This document shows, piece after piece, positions 1-12,200 of a stretch of 64,000 bases of DNA. The DNA comes from Theristus sp. LFF4_11 (lineage: Eukaryota > Nematoda > Chromadorea > Monhysterida > Xyalidae). The translations under genes and the position numbers were made by a program. The notes beneath the pieces are model-generated. The model searched no databases. It saw only the letters and a list, made by a program, of their open reading frames with translations, and was not told the origin of the DNA. The first letter of the stretch is position 1. Each line of letters starts with the position of its first letter. Location: assembly GCA_030248135.1 (NCBI GenBank), contig JASANC010005615.1, forward strand, positions 1 through 64,000, read 5' to 3'.

Positions 1-76
1 TCGTATTCAAGAGCAACCAATCGGCAAGCTCAATTCAAAAGCAACCAATCAGCCAGCTCCACTGTTACGCCCTTAA

Positions 77-262
77 GGCCAATTCATGCACGACATATAT
101 CCGGCACGTCACGTCACGGCACGTCATGTATGAATGCGTGTATAAACGAGCACGTGTTCTAAAGATAACCTGACGTGCCGGATTGCTGTTTTTTTTGCAT
201 CCTGAATGAAGACGTGACGTGACGTGACGTGACGGATAAATTTTGCGCGCATGAATTGGCCT
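77..262. mobile_element. MITE family A, copy 1
   Basis: A 186-bp element bounded by an inverted GGCCAATTCATGCA / ATGAATTGGCC pair and rich in repeated CACGTCACGTC / GACGTGACGTG blocks, so the whole unit can fold back. A second copy with the same ends and order lies at 17132-17312, inside a DNAJC2 intron. This copy sits directly downstream of the MBT exon at 271-429, in the following intron. No ORF; non-autonomous DNA element by structure. Confidence 0.75.
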
Positions 263-270
263 ATAGTTAC

Positions 271-2463
271 CGCTCGTTGCGCCTGTTCGCCGAGTGCATC
301 CGTTTGCGGACGTCTCTGAATCGTGTCTGCTTTCACAACCACATAATAAGCGCTCAGTGACTCGACAACCGCAGCGGGAATGAACTCGACCTGGTTCTCT
401 GGATCGACCATTTCCACACGCATTCCAACCTGGACGACGATTTGATGTTGATATTTCAGACGCTTCTAGAGAAGCCCAAGAGCAATGAAACGAACAGTAA
501 ACGTTACTGTTTTTTCTTTCTAAGTCAATGCCACTTCACCAAAAGGGCTTGGCATTGATTAAGCCACATACGCTCGGGTCTTGGCTAGTGTTTTAGGTAT
601 TTCACGAAAGATACCAATAAAACACCAACAATCAAAAAACAAAACAAAAGCAAACAGGACGCACTGGAACTTCGCTCGGCAGAATATTGGCCGTCCGACA
701 AACGTCGACCGATAGATACCCGCCATGATTCGCTTTGATCCGTGCCACGAAAACCAGCCGCGGGTCCTTTTCGTCTTGCAGTTCAAGAAATTTGCCCACT
801 TGAAAACAGTCGACCGGTCGTCGACACAGCAACGACCAATCGAACGTCGGTGGAGGCGGCAGAAAATGTAAAACCGCCGTGCCCGTTTTATCGTTGTTGT
901 TGCTCTCAATTTCATCTGTGCCACCGTTTGCAAATGTTGCGACCGGCAAATTTGAGTCGCTGTTCATTGAGCTGTAAATGAAAACATCCTGGCAGTATGC
1001 TTGGGTTGGCTTGTGGCCACGCATACAGGCGTAAAAACGATGTTATACGTCCGATATGCGTGGCCACAAGCCAACCCAAACATACCTATTTGTCAAAAAA
1101 CGAGGGCTGGCTGATGTTTCGTGCTGCCATTACCACCCCTCGGCGCATTGCATTTTTGAGACTGTGCGGTCTGGCGACTTGTCGAACTGACGAGCCCGAC
1201 CGAGGTCGCCGCGGTCTTCGCTTACCGGGCGAAGCCGCAAAGCAAAAACAGTGTCCAGCCCTCGCGGTGTCAGTCCGCAGCTCACAAAGGGAAGACTGAC
1301 GTATTCCTTGCAGTAGTTATCACGAAAACAGAAATTCTTGTTTTCGGCAAGCATTTCAGCTGACGCCAACGCGAATGGAGTTCCATGTAAAATCGAAAAC
1401 GCATCGACTGATTGACGCACCCCCGCTCGAGATCACTGTCCCGCGGCGTCTCGGTCGCCTCCGTCTCACAGCGTCGTCGCAGCTCATTTTGCACAGCCTC
1501 CGGCAACTCACTGAACTCGTCCACTTTCATCGGCCAAACCTGCGCGAGCGGCACATAACAAAGCTCGGTTGTTGTCGTCGTCGTCGTCGTTGCTGTGCTG
1601 CTGGTCGTGGCACGGCATGCCTCAGCGGTTGCCAAGTGAAGCACCACGCGGACACGCGCCAACGCGCCGCAGACGCTGTCGATTCGGGCTGCGCCAAGTT
1701 TTTGTTTGTTTTTTTATGAACGGCGATTTGTCAAAACTATTCAGCATGGTGTGGCTGAATTTCGTTTCGACTTCGACCATGTTGGTTTTCATCAGGTGGT
1801 TAAAATAGGGGTGATATCACTGTGATATTATGTGGTACTCTATTTTCTGTTAGGTTTCGGTCTGAAGCGCAAAGATGCTTGCGCTTGCTGCAGCTCTGCG
1901 CCACGAACACAAACAACAACACGACGAATTGTGATCCATGGTCCAACCTAAATGCAGAGCAGCGCAGCGCATTCATCAAATTCGGTTAATTTGGCACCCT
2001 CTAGGCCTTTAGCTATCCTGATCCTGCTTTTTGTCACCCCTCTCGAATTTGAGAGAAACAAAAAAGAAAAAACGTTGGTTTACACCTTATAATGAGATGT
2101 TTGGAAATTGTTCAAACGCTGACCACGGCTGATTTGCAAAAATTTACACAATCTCACAATTCCCATTACGCATACGCACGCGCACACCCGAAAAAACGAA
2201 AATAAATCATAATCTTTATTCTTACCGGGACATCTTATGGCGGCGCCATCGACATCATCATTTCTTGGATCGGCATTTTCCGACGAGCAAAGGCGCACAA
2301 AAACGGCGGTACCGAAACGAAGCCAGTGTTCAGCAAACGTTCGATTGGTTGCATTCAAATGATTGAACGCCACATTTGGCACTGCCTCGCTGTTCGTATC
2401 CAGCAAATGTTGCCGCCAATTCACGATTTCACGTTTGTCTTCACTTTCACAACGTGATTGCAT
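271..2463 (-). CDS. MBT-repeat chromatin protein (SFMBT/L3MBTL-like), partial at left edge
   Basis: Four exons fit in phase on the minus strand: 2226-2463, 1421-1688, 665-971 and 271-429. The gene continues past the left edge, giving about 323 residues here. Exon 1 begins at an ATG and carries the N-terminal arm of an MBT repeat (NWRQHLLDTNSEAVP) followed by FGTAVFVRL. Exon 2 continues it (ARIDSVCGALARVRVVLH) and has a Thr-rich linker. Exon 3 has a second MBT-like core (FQVGKFLELQDEKDPRLVFV, then HGGYLSVDV). Exon 4 has a third (VGMRVEMVDPENQVEFIPAA). MBT repeats bind mono- and dimethyl-lysine on histones in Polycomb-type repressors, so a nuclear chromatin role is inferred. Aromatic-cage residues could not be checked because the repeats are divergent. 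Donors at 1421 and 665 are GTGCGT. Which MBT subfamily this is remains open. Confidence 0.6.
494..585 (-). repeat. Fragment of the 35.6/37.0-kb repeat element, inverted
   Basis: About 90 bp is the reverse complement of the head of the repeat that begins at 35577 and 37010. It shares the block with AATGCCAAGCC, AAGTGGCATTGAC and CAGTAACGTTTACTG. It lies in an intron of the MBT gene. It shows that the head segment can occur without the satellite body. Confidence 0.7.
997..1083. repeat. Near-perfect 29-bp inverted repeat (hairpin)
   Basis: Arms of 29 bp at about 997-1025 and 1055-1083 (TTGGGTTGGCTTGTGGCCAC and its complement) differ at one position and are separated by about 29 bp. It lies in the intron between MBT exons 2 and 3. 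It could be a tiny MITE or a structured intronic RNA; nothing distinguishes these. Confidence 0.65.
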
Positions 2464-2635
2464 TGTTTTTTGTTTAAATTTTGATGTTATCTGAAAAAAC
2501 CATAACCAGAAACCAAAAAAATTCTTATTATAAGGTACTTTACTTTTCGAATATAGTATGGTTTAGGGTTGTTAAAAAACAAAAATCATCATTTTTGTTT
2601 TTTTTTAATTTTTTTTAATTTCAAAAATTAAAGCT

Positions 2636-3460
2636 GTGACTGCTAAATCAATCAGGGAGTTCGAAGAACCACATATGATATGCAAGCGCCTCCCGAATGA
2701 CTCCCGTATGGCGGAACTTTGGAGATTTTGTTTTGGTGACCTCAATTACCCCTTTTCCAAACCGTTACCACTCCTCTTCTTGTGTTTTGACCCCCATAAC
2801 GTCACTAATTGCCCCAGCCCTAGTCATAGTTGTTCCAGAGCCGGGGGTTTGGGGGGGGCCGATATAGATAGCTGGAGCAAATTTTCCAGATAGATAGATA
2901 GCTGGAAAATTTTGGGGGGGGGGGGCCGCGGGGGGGGCCATGTGACTTTGGGGGGGGGGCGGTCAAAATTTTGAAATTAGATAGATAGATAGTTAAAACG
3001 CTTAAAAGCTATAAAAACAGCTAAATAATGCTTAAAACATGCTAAAAAGCAAGTATAAACGCATATTTTAACTAAAATTAGCGAAATTTTTAAGAATTTC
3101 GAGCAAAAATGGTCAATTTTGGTCAAAAATTGACTCATTTTATATCTTCGAAGACAGAAATTTTCAGATAGATAGCTGGCTGAAAATTTTTTTTAGATAG
3201 ATAACAGCTGAGCCGAAAAAACCTTTCTGATAGAGATAGATTCGAAGATAGAGCCGGCCCCCCCAGCCCCCCCCAGTACCGTGGGCCCAAAAAAAATTTC
3301 GAGGGGGGGGGTATGGTACCGTGGGGGGGGGTGCCGACCAAAAAGTGAGGGGGGGGGTCCAACCTATGGTAACGTGGGACCCCCCCCAGGGGGGTCCCAT
3401 GGGGGGGGGGGTGCATTTTTTCAAAATTTTCTGTGGGGGGGTCCCCCCCCCCCCCCCCCC
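2636..3460. repeat. G-run-rich repeat cluster (units D, A and B)
   Basis: Three units follow one another. Unit D (2636-2822) recurs at 54336-54525. Unit A (2824-3275) has GATA tetranucleotide blocks between G-runs and recurs at 60083-60548. Unit B (3276-3460) has an ACCGTGGGCCC start and recurs at 54090-54255. Homopolymers of 7 to more than 15 G or C punctuate otherwise AT-rich text. Open frames here are low-complexity Gly/Pro artefacts. The homopolymer lengths may be unreliable in the assembly. Confidence 0.75.
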
Positions 3461-5455
3461 CCCCATGAAATTTTTTCGCTCAAATTTGAAAGGAAAAACG
3501 CTAAATTTTGCTGCAAAATCTTTGAAATAACAATGAAGATGGTCAAGTTATCATATATTCAGCTTATATTATGGACTTTATAGACAAAAAATCATGATTT
3601 TCGAAAAAAAATTTAGGGTGTGCAGAAAATTTTGGGGGGGGGGGTGTCCGCCAGACAAAATTTCATGGGGGGGTGGGGGGGGTGTCGGCCAAATTTTCGA
3701 GGGGGGGGGGGTCCGAAGGGGGGGGGGGTGCACGGTTTTAGGGGGGGGGGGGGTGGCAAGGTGCCCCCCCCCCCCCCCCCCCACCCGACGGTCTCGGGTG
3801 CTCTGGGGGGGGTGTACCCCCCCCCCCCCCCCCCACGCCCACGGTACTGGCCCCCCCCCCCCTAGAACAACTATGGCCCTAGTGCAAATACACATACCGG
3901 CTTGAAATTCGATCAATTCTGATGATGTATCGCGACGGCAGGACACGAAACAGCAACCAGACAACGTAATGCTTGCAAAAACGGAGCAGCTCGGACGCTC
4001 AAATTTAGATTGCGAGCAGTACCGTGGGCGGGGGGGTGGGGGGGGGGGGGTACACCTAGGGTTAGGGGAAAAAAAAATCCGGATTTTTTTTTAATTAAAA
4101 TTTTTTTTTTTTTAATTTTTTTTTACAAGTTAGGTTCGTTCGAAGCGTCTCGTCGAGCTGAGTTCATCTAGACTATTTTCAGAACGATCCGGGAAACTAT
4201 AAGAGCGAAAATCGTGTTTTATTGAAATTATGTCCATTTCATAGAGGGAAAGTTGCATTTTCAACAGTAAAACAGGGCAATTTTTCACGTGTACTTGAAT
4301 ATTGAATCGTTCTTAGTGGTTCCTCTTTAGAAAATTACCAAAATTTGACTGTGTTCAAAAATTCCTGTTTGCTGTAGTAAGTCGGCAACCCCTGTCGACC
4401 CGGTCGCCCCCCCCCCCAAGACACTTACTTTCAGGTTCAACCAGCTGTGCTATCTGCCACATGGCGAGAGCCCACTCTTCAAATCATCGTATCGAAAACA
4501 CGTACCATGATTTCGCGATCACGTTGCGGGCAACTGACAGACGCAAGTTTAACACGTTAGTTTAGCTCAGCACGCAAGTTTTAACATGTGGCCATGTTAT
4601 CGGGTATCTGAAAAACGGTCGTGTGATGTGGTATTAACCAACATCTCCGCTCAAATTGTTTAACAATATATCGCACAACTCCATTGTAGACCTATAACAT
4701 ACGCCAATCAACAAGATATCATGTTCATCTCATGGCCTACCGACTGAAAAACATGTTCTAAGTTGCAAGAAAACGATTTCTGAAACGATATTTCAATTCA
4801 GTTAAGTCATTTCAACGCTAAAAATTGACTCTAGAAGTCATCCAAATCGAAAAACATGGAGTACGTCGGTCAAAATGACCAAATAATGACATTTACCTAA
4901 GCACACAAAGAAGTTGGGAAGAAAATTTGGTTTGAACTTTCAAAAAATTATGCCATAAATCGAATTTTCAGAGCAAAGTAGAAGAAAAAATTTTCAAATT
5001 TTTTTTTTAAGTTTGAAAAAAAAATCCAAATTTTTTTTAAAACAAAAAAAAAAATTAAAAAAAAATATTTTTTTTAAAGCCTTTAACCCTAGGTACACCC
5101 CCCCAGAGCACCAGAGACCGTCGGGTGGGGGGGGGTGGGGGGGGGGGGGGCACCGTGCCACCCCCCCCTAAAACCGGGCACCCCCCCCCCCCCCCATCGG
5201 CCCCCCCCCCTCTAAAATTTGGCCGACACCCCCCCCACACCCCCCATGAAATTTTGTCTGGCGGAGACCCCCCCCCCAAAAATTTTCTGCACACCCTAAA
5301 TTTTTTTCGAAAATCATGATTTTTTGTCCATAAAGTCTGTAATATAAGCTGAATATATGATAACTTGACCATCTTCATTGTAATTTCAAAGATTTTGCAG
5401 CTAAATTTAGCGTTTTTCCTTTAAAATTTTAGCGAAAAAATTTCATGGGGGGGGG
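3461..5455. mobile_element. Foldback element with about 390-bp inverted ends
   Basis: The left end (3461-3860) reads in from a CCCCCATGAAATTTTTTCGC boundary. It continues through ATCATGATTTTCGAAAAAA and GTCCGCCAGACAAAATTTCA with G-runs. The right end (about 5095-5455) is the reverse complement of the same text in mirrored order. The centre (3870-5090) has no convincing gene. A third copy of the arm is at 55005-55665. Long inverted ends with an unrelated middle suggest a foldback-type DNA element. Confidence 0.65.
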
Positions 5456-5483
5456 TGGGGGGTGGACGGTGGACCCCCCCCAC

Positions 5484-7395
5484 TGCGATGTTCTGCCTTG
5501 GTGTGTGTGAATGGCTCACTGGACTGCCAACCGATCCGAGCTGCTGTGTGTGATGACCGGTGGACGACGTTGGGTTTTTTTTACTTTTACTTTACTTTTA
5601 CTCAATTAAAACGACGACGACTTTTATTAAAACGACTTCACTTTTATTAAAACGACGACGAAAGACGATAGAAATAAAAAGAAACAAAATGGCACGAACG
5701 GCACATGCTGAACTCATAAAACACGGCACTTTTATAATGTACGAGAACGAACCAAGGAAAAATAGCTTAACAAAGATTTAAGAAAACTGTTGAGCATCTA
5801 GGAAAAAAGTAGATGAGCATTGGAAGTCAACGCTCTGTCAGAAACAGCTCACCGTAAACCCGGCTTTGTGTGAGAGTGCAGACACGAAGGCTAAAGTAGG
5901 ACATTACAGTACCCTACTCCCCCATACGGAGCGCCCTCGCGACGTCACTCTCCCTACGCAGCCGAGTGTCTGGTGCACTGCCTGACCTGGGCACCTGCTT
6001 CCACTCATTTCAAAACTCCTAAATGCTCCAACTCAAACGGAACTGAAATTGAATCACTTGAAATCCGAGAAAATGCTAAAAAGCACTTCAAAAGCTAGAA
6101 GCAAAAAAAGAAAGCAAAGATCAACAACTGCCAAATTCGAAAACCTGAACTGCCAAAACTGAAAAACCTAAAAGCTATCCTGACAAACGAAAACAAAACA
6201 AAACTAAACTGTCACGATTGTTAAAGCTTGGGATCACGCACGGCAGTCGAATTGCGTCGAAAAACCCCAAAGAAAAACCGCCAAAACTAAAATAGAAGAA
6301 AAAACATTAAAACAGTTCACCCTCTCCCCACATTGAAAACGGGGGTAAAACAAAACAAATAAAACTATTACAAAACTGTTACAAATCAGCAGAAGAGTAT
6401 GGCGCAACCTGCACTCTACGTCGCAGTTTACTGAAGACGTCAAAATCAAAGAACCGTGGCTAACAATAAAACTTCCACTGCGCTTCACTGCGCCACAACC
6501 AAACTTCTCCTCGCAGCCTTCTTCAGCAACACCACCACAGCCAATCACGTTTTTGATCACGGAGGCCGTCCTCCGTTCGGTTTGAGTTTCGGAGACCGAA
6601 ATAACTCCGCATCGGTTTGAGTCACGGAGACCGAAAAAACTCCGACCAACCAAATCTCCGCTGCGGCGTTTCGGCTTTCTCGAAAGCTGCCCTCGGCGAA
6701 ACCCGGCCGTGCCATAGATCGACGCCGTCTCAGCTCGCATGCCGCCACAACTCCAGCCACCGTGCCTCCGTTCCTTGCGACGTTTTGCCAGCCACTGGTG
6801 CGCCCGCCACTCCGCTGATCTGCCTCGGCGACACTCGACGACACGCGAAGACGCGCAGCACGCCACCGCCTCTCGTCGACGCTGACCCTCCATGGCCTTT
6901 CTGCACTGACCCTCCATGGTCTCGGTGCACGCGACGTCGCCACCCAGCATTGTGTCGGCGGGACCTCCACTGCGATGTTCTGCCTTGGTGTGTGTGAATG
7001 GCTCACTGGACTGCCAACCGATCCGAGCTGCTGTGTGTGATGACCGGTGGACGACGTTGGGTTTTTTTACTTTTACTTTACTTTTACTCAATTAAAACGA
7101 CGACGACTTTTATTAAAACGACTTCACTTTTATTAAAACGACGACGAAAGACGATAGAAATAAAAAGAAACAAAATGGCACGAACGGCACATGCTGAACT
7201 CATAAAACACGGCACTTTTATAATGTACGAGAACGAACCAAGGAAAAATAGCTTAACAAAGATTTAAGAAAACTGTTGAGCATCTAGGAAAAAAGTAGAT
7301 GAGCATTGGAAGTCAAGCGCTCTGTCAGAAACAGCTCACCGTAAACCCGGCTTTGTGTGAGAGTGCAGACACGAAGGCTAAAGTAGGACATTACA
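5484..7395 (-). mobile_element. Short non-autonomous LTR retrotransposon (TRIM-like)
   Basis: Two 425-bp direct repeats, 5484-5908 and 6971-7395, are almost identical. The visible differences are one T in a T-run and one G insertion, so insertion looks recent. Read on the minus strand each LTR runs TGTAATGTCC...ACATCGCA, the TG...CA rule. Just inside the minus-strand 5' LTR is TGGAGGTCCCGCCG, a tRNA-primer-site candidate. Just before the 3' LTR is GGGGGAGTAGGG, a polypurine-tract candidate. The internal part is only about 1.06 kb and has no gag, protease or reverse transcriptase. A 285-residue open frame at 6234-7091 is basic and low complexity and I do not believe it. No target duplication was found in the C-rich flank. 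Confidence 0.85.
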
Positions 7396-7397
7396 CT

Positions 7398-7650
7398 ACC
7401 TTTGGGACGCTCAAAAACTTTACCGCAGATGTTGTTGAAGCCTGAAATCAGTCGGTAAAACCAAACGGTCCAAAATCGACTGCTTACGGTTTTACGAAGT
7501 AATGCCATAGAAAATTTTTGTTGAACTTTCAAAAAATTGTGCCAAAATTGAGGTTTTCAGAGCATATTAGAGGAAAACTTTTCGATTTTTTTTAAATAGG
7601 CATTTTTTGTTTTTTTTTAATTTAAATTGATTTTTGTTTAACACCCCTAC
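7398..7650. repeat. Repeat unit E, copy 1
   Basis: The segment from TTTGGGACGCTCAAAAACTT to the T-rich stretch at about 7650 matches 54711-54975 with scattered substitutions. It follows the LTR element directly, so the LTR element probably inserted into a larger G-run/AT-rich repeat that includes this unit. Confidence 0.7.
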
Positions 7651-7659
7651 GTGGGACCA

Positions 7660-8787
7660 AATAAAAGATATTATGCTTTGAACACCTAATTTTTCGGCAC
7701 AATTTTTGGAAAGTTCAACAAAAATTTTGTTTGACATTTCCTTGAAAAACAGTCAGCACATGTCCAAAATCGACATTTTGAACCATTTTACTGATTGATT
7801 TTGTGCTTGTCGTTAGTGCCAGCATTCGATCGATCGTAGCTACGCGACTTTTTGTGCATTCACGAAAGCCTAGTTTCTTTGCTCGCTGTACGGTTTTTTA
7901 TTAAACTTCATGAATGCGCCTTTACTAACGCTTTTTCTGCTCACGAGAATTGGTTTTATAAGAACGAGTATTACGGAGTAAGGAGTTTCGAATTTGAGAA
8001 ATTCTAGGCAAATTGTTTTACAAGATGGGGCGAGACATTTGCGATGGACGTGCATAAAAAGTGGCAACAAACCGAAAACGATTTTGAGCATCGGCTGCAA
8101 CAACTCATTAATTTTATTTTGTTATTCGCAGTTATCAAATGTGGCAGATAGTCAAGCAAACAGCCCTTTTCGCAAACAGTATATTGCAACAGGAACAGAT
8201 AACAACAATAACCATAAATCAACAGCAAGCCTCATAAAACCAGAAACATTGAATCACTGAAAAAAAACACAGTCGCTGGTTCAACAAAATTTTCTGACTG
8301 TGAACTATGGATGAAATTCATGTAGAGAAACATGGCAAAGATTAGTTGCATAAAACAACCGCAAAAAGATTTTCTTAAAACGCCGGTTTTCTGATCCGCT
8401 ATTTACGTAAAAAAATAAGTATCGAACATCCTTAAAAATTCGTTTTTTTGATAAAGTTTTGGCAAATATTGAAACTTGAGCATATCAATTTTACCACTTT
8501 TCATATTTTTTAGTTTCATATTTTCATATGGTCGTGATTTTCAACAGGATGGAGTTCTCCAGGACAGCAGACTGCGTATTAGTTTGAAAAAGCTCTGCTA
8601 AATCAGGCGCAAGATAAGTGTGAAACTAGATAAGTCTCGGACACGTCTCTGAAACCTTCGGATGCGTTCGAAATGATTCGTCGGCATAGCGTCGGCGACG
8701 CGTGATTTTGGTGATTTTCCCGTTTGTTTGACTCGTTTTCGCTTCCCACCTGAAAAAAACGTTCTCGAAGTTTTTTTCTGAAGATCT
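7660..8787. other. AT-rich interval with no recognised gene
   Basis: Short frames occur on both strands (longest under 90 residues), but none has splice-site support or a recognisable family. I see no gene here. It separates the repeat block on the left from the MTTP 3' end. Confidence 0.5.
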
Positions 8788-9061
8788 ACAATATGGCCGA
8801 ATAAATGAGGCAGTCCGTCAAGGCGGGATTAGTCGCAGACTAGGAGTTGTCTTTTTCAAAAATGCAAACATAATTCCCAATCATGTGTGTAACGGAAGAA
8901 GAATGAACAGAATAGCGCGAATAATCCGTTAGTTTGAAAAAAAACGCGTCAAATTTAGCACACAATTTGGTTTCTGAACGTCTTTTTTCTTACATTCAAA
9001 ATTCGCGCGCTCCTTGAACCCTGAAAAAAACTGCCATGTTTAATCGGCCATATCGTACACA
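8788..9061 (+). mobile_element. Mariner-like MITE family M, copy 1
   Basis: Starts with TACAATATGGCCGAATAAAT and ends with TTTAATCGGCCATATCGTAC, an imperfect terminal inverted repeat of about 27 bp. Copies or pieces are at 26474-26749, 32745-32991, 15884-16020, 17850-17948 and 43526-43690. The nested copy at 32745 shows TA duplication, which fits the Tc1/mariner superfamily. No transposase. It lies just downstream of the MTTP stop. Confidence 0.8.
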
Positions 9062-9276
9062 GTTTATGGACTCGCATGGCAGCGACAAACACACCGGCAT
9101 GGGACTGTCTCAATTTGATCAAAATGAAGCAAGCTCATTTGGTCTTAGTGGCTTGTTTCGGTCAGGCTTGCCTCAATCGGGTCAGTTTCAGTTTGGTCAG
9201 AGAGAAATTTTTGTGAATATTGCGTTTTTTTGACATTCTGACGTTTGCTCAAAATCTGCGCCAGTCTGTTTGTGTG

Positions 9277-12200
9277 TCACTCAGTCGCACTGCAAACATA
9301 CAAGCGTGTGAAAAGGTGTCCATATTGTTTGGATTGGAATGTTTCAAAATTAAAATTGGCCACGCACTTTAGTTCCGTGTCAAGACGGTCCATTCGAAGG
9401 CAAAGTTGATAAGGCTCCTCATAGAACTCGAGACCGGCTCTAAGACGCAACCTTGAGTAAGCCTGAACGCTCAGTTCAGTTTGAAGAACACGCTGATTGG
9501 CTGCATCTTGGATGTTCAATTCGTAATGTGTGCATATTGATACGCTGAAATAAGTTTTATTCAAAACAATCTTTTGAAATTTTGCAGTTATTTGCGATAA
9601 AATAAAAGAACGTCGAAAGCAAGGGAAACCAATCAATCGCGGTGGAGACTAGGTATTCATATTTCTAAATACAGCTTTTCGAAATTACTTGACTGGTCGC
9701 CAAATTTACATCGATCCACTTATACAAAAACACCAGCTCACAGTGCTAGTAAATGATTTTACACGAACAAATTTTAAAAACAAATGCCGTTGGATAATAA
9801 TGGCTAATAAAAATGGCAACGTTTTGGTCGCACCGTCCGCCGATCTCCGACTGTGCGTTGCGATTCCAAAGGCTAATTTCAACGCCACCCTTTAATTCGA
9901 CACGAAGTGCTGTTGATTTTTCCATGTGAAGCGACACCCCAGAACTCAGTGGTAAAGATTCCATGGTCCAGTCAACGATCGTATTCGCCTGTATCAGAAA
10001 AAAATCCGCTGAAAAATATCAATAATGTTTTGGGCATTCGGTCGCACCAAATGTTGTTTCATTGGTTCAATTTCTTACATGTGTGTACTAACTGACTGTT
10101 TCAATTAATTTGACACTTTTATATGAGAAACTGTTTCACGGAATCCCCAGGAATTTTAGTTCTTTTTAATCAACCCAACAATGAAATCTTTAATCACCAG
10201 TGTCAATGTCAAACTTCTGAACAAACGGACACAAACCGAAAACGCCGTGTGCTGCGTTCCATCTGCCGAAAATACCGCAGACATCAGCTCGGAGGATGAC
10301 CGAAATAAGTGCATTGGTTTTTCAGAAATGCCAAACAGCGAAAACCGAATGCCGCCGTTTGCTTCATCCGTCGAATCACTTTCGTTTACTGCTTCCTCAT
10401 CTGATGAATTGTCTTCGTCGTCGTTTCCAACCCAAGACTCGAGGCCTTTCGTGAATAGACTCATCTGCAAAGACAGGCGAAATAAATTCAACATGAGGGA
10501 TTTTGTCGATTTTGACTTGCAATATTGTTTTATAAACTTGTTTCACTAAAAAAGCTAGTGTTTTTGTAACGACTCATTTGGTGTTATAGCTTGCCATTTA
10601 ACGTTTATAATTGTCCGCTGGGGTTTTCGAGCGCCAGTTAATGATTTCATTTTAAAAACTCAAAAAAACGCATGAGTTCATTCAATTCCGTTACCGGTAT
10701 TTCTTGTTCCGACACTACAAGCCGACTGCAAAAAACAAGTATTCCGTTCCATTCGATTTGCAACTTTCTTTCAATTGTAACTTAACCGAAATTGTTGTGA
10801 AAACGTTAACAATTTACGGCAATTCTGTTCTTCTGTTGCTTTCTTCTTACTAGAGCCTCAAAAATCTTTTCCCGACCGCACCGCTATTATCGGCTGTGAG
10901 TCGCGTGTCAGTCGCACGTTGCCTGAGCTCAGCATTCCGCGCGAAAAATCGACACTCAAATCGTACATCATTGGTCGTTTCGAATCTAAAATTGTTGAAT
11001 TATGTCTGAATAGGAAAACTGAAAATTTGAATTTATTGCAACTTAATCGCGTTACACGATCAATGAGCATCTTTCTTTTATTCAACCCAGATAAAAGGCA
11101 AAAAACTCTGTCCTGAGCTTAAACGTGTTTTAGCTTGTTCTTTTTAAAATCATAACGTCAAAAATCACCACAAGCGCGAATAGCTCACGCGACATTGCTG
11201 CGGTAACCGAACCGGACTTGATATGGTTTTCTTAATCCGCCAATCATGTGAGTCAATTCATGCAAAAAATTATCTGACCTTTATCCAAGACCACTCCGTA
11301 GCTTGTCGACAAAGCACCAAGCGCCAGTCGGTTGTAGTCATTCGGAAACTGGCCTCTTTTAATTGCCATTTCAACATGGCCGGCAAAGGTTTGATCTCGC
11401 GCTGATAATTGTGCCACATGAGATAGAATCGCCCCGGCCAGCTCGCGCTCTGAACGTAAAAATAATTTGCTTTTTGTGCAACAACATGTAATTTGGCTGA
11501 TTGGCCAAGTTCAAGTGGTGCATATGGTGGTGCACTGTTTGGCTTGGCTACAAAAACAAAATTCATAACTTTTAGAGCATTGGAGGAGTGAACAGATACA
11601 GAACTCAGCTATGCGAGTCAGATGAGCTGGCTATTACACAGGTTCAAGTACGGACATCATTCATCCTGATAAAAAGTAGCGACATTCCTGTGATTTTAGC
11701 ATGATCAGTGTATTTTTGGTTTGCTCAATGGATTTTTGTATGTTTTTTCTGGTCTTTTTACGTTTTTGCATTACCATCCTTCATAATAAAAAAACATGAC
11801 CAACCGGACGAACTGTTCGACGGTCGAATCAGATCGAAAATCGCCGACAGTCTTTGAATCTTTCGTTTGTAGGCGCTGAGGAGAAGACGAACCGCGGTTG
11901 CTCTATGCAAACTCTTAGTTTGACGGGGGCATCGGTTGAATGCGAGACGGTCGATTTTTGTGAGAATCTGAGCGAAATTTGATTCTGCATACTGTGAAGC
12001 AACTGCCCTAACCTGAAACAGGGTTGAGTCACTTAGGTGATTTTGAATTGCCACATAATTTTGAAACCAGTTTCCATTCTATGCATGTCTACACACGCAC
12101 TGAGTCGCAGAATTGTTCTCTCAACTTTTTTATCTTTTTACTTTTTTTAACCTTTTTACCCTTTTTTGCCTTCTTACTTTATAATTCGCAGAACGCACCT

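Noticed and set aside
559..1024. Second minus-strand frame over MBT exon 3
   Set aside because: It is a shadow of the MBT exon; the alternative frame has no family resemblance and does not match flanking splice phases.
3135..5378. Gly- and Pro-rich open frames in the G-run regions
   Set aside because: They are translations of G or C homopolymers and occur in several frames at once.
6234..7091. 285-residue open frame inside the LTR element (minus strand)
   Set aside because: It begins inside an LTR, is dominated by Arg/Gly/Ser low complexity and resembles no gag or pol. Long frames in GC-rich repeats arise by chance.
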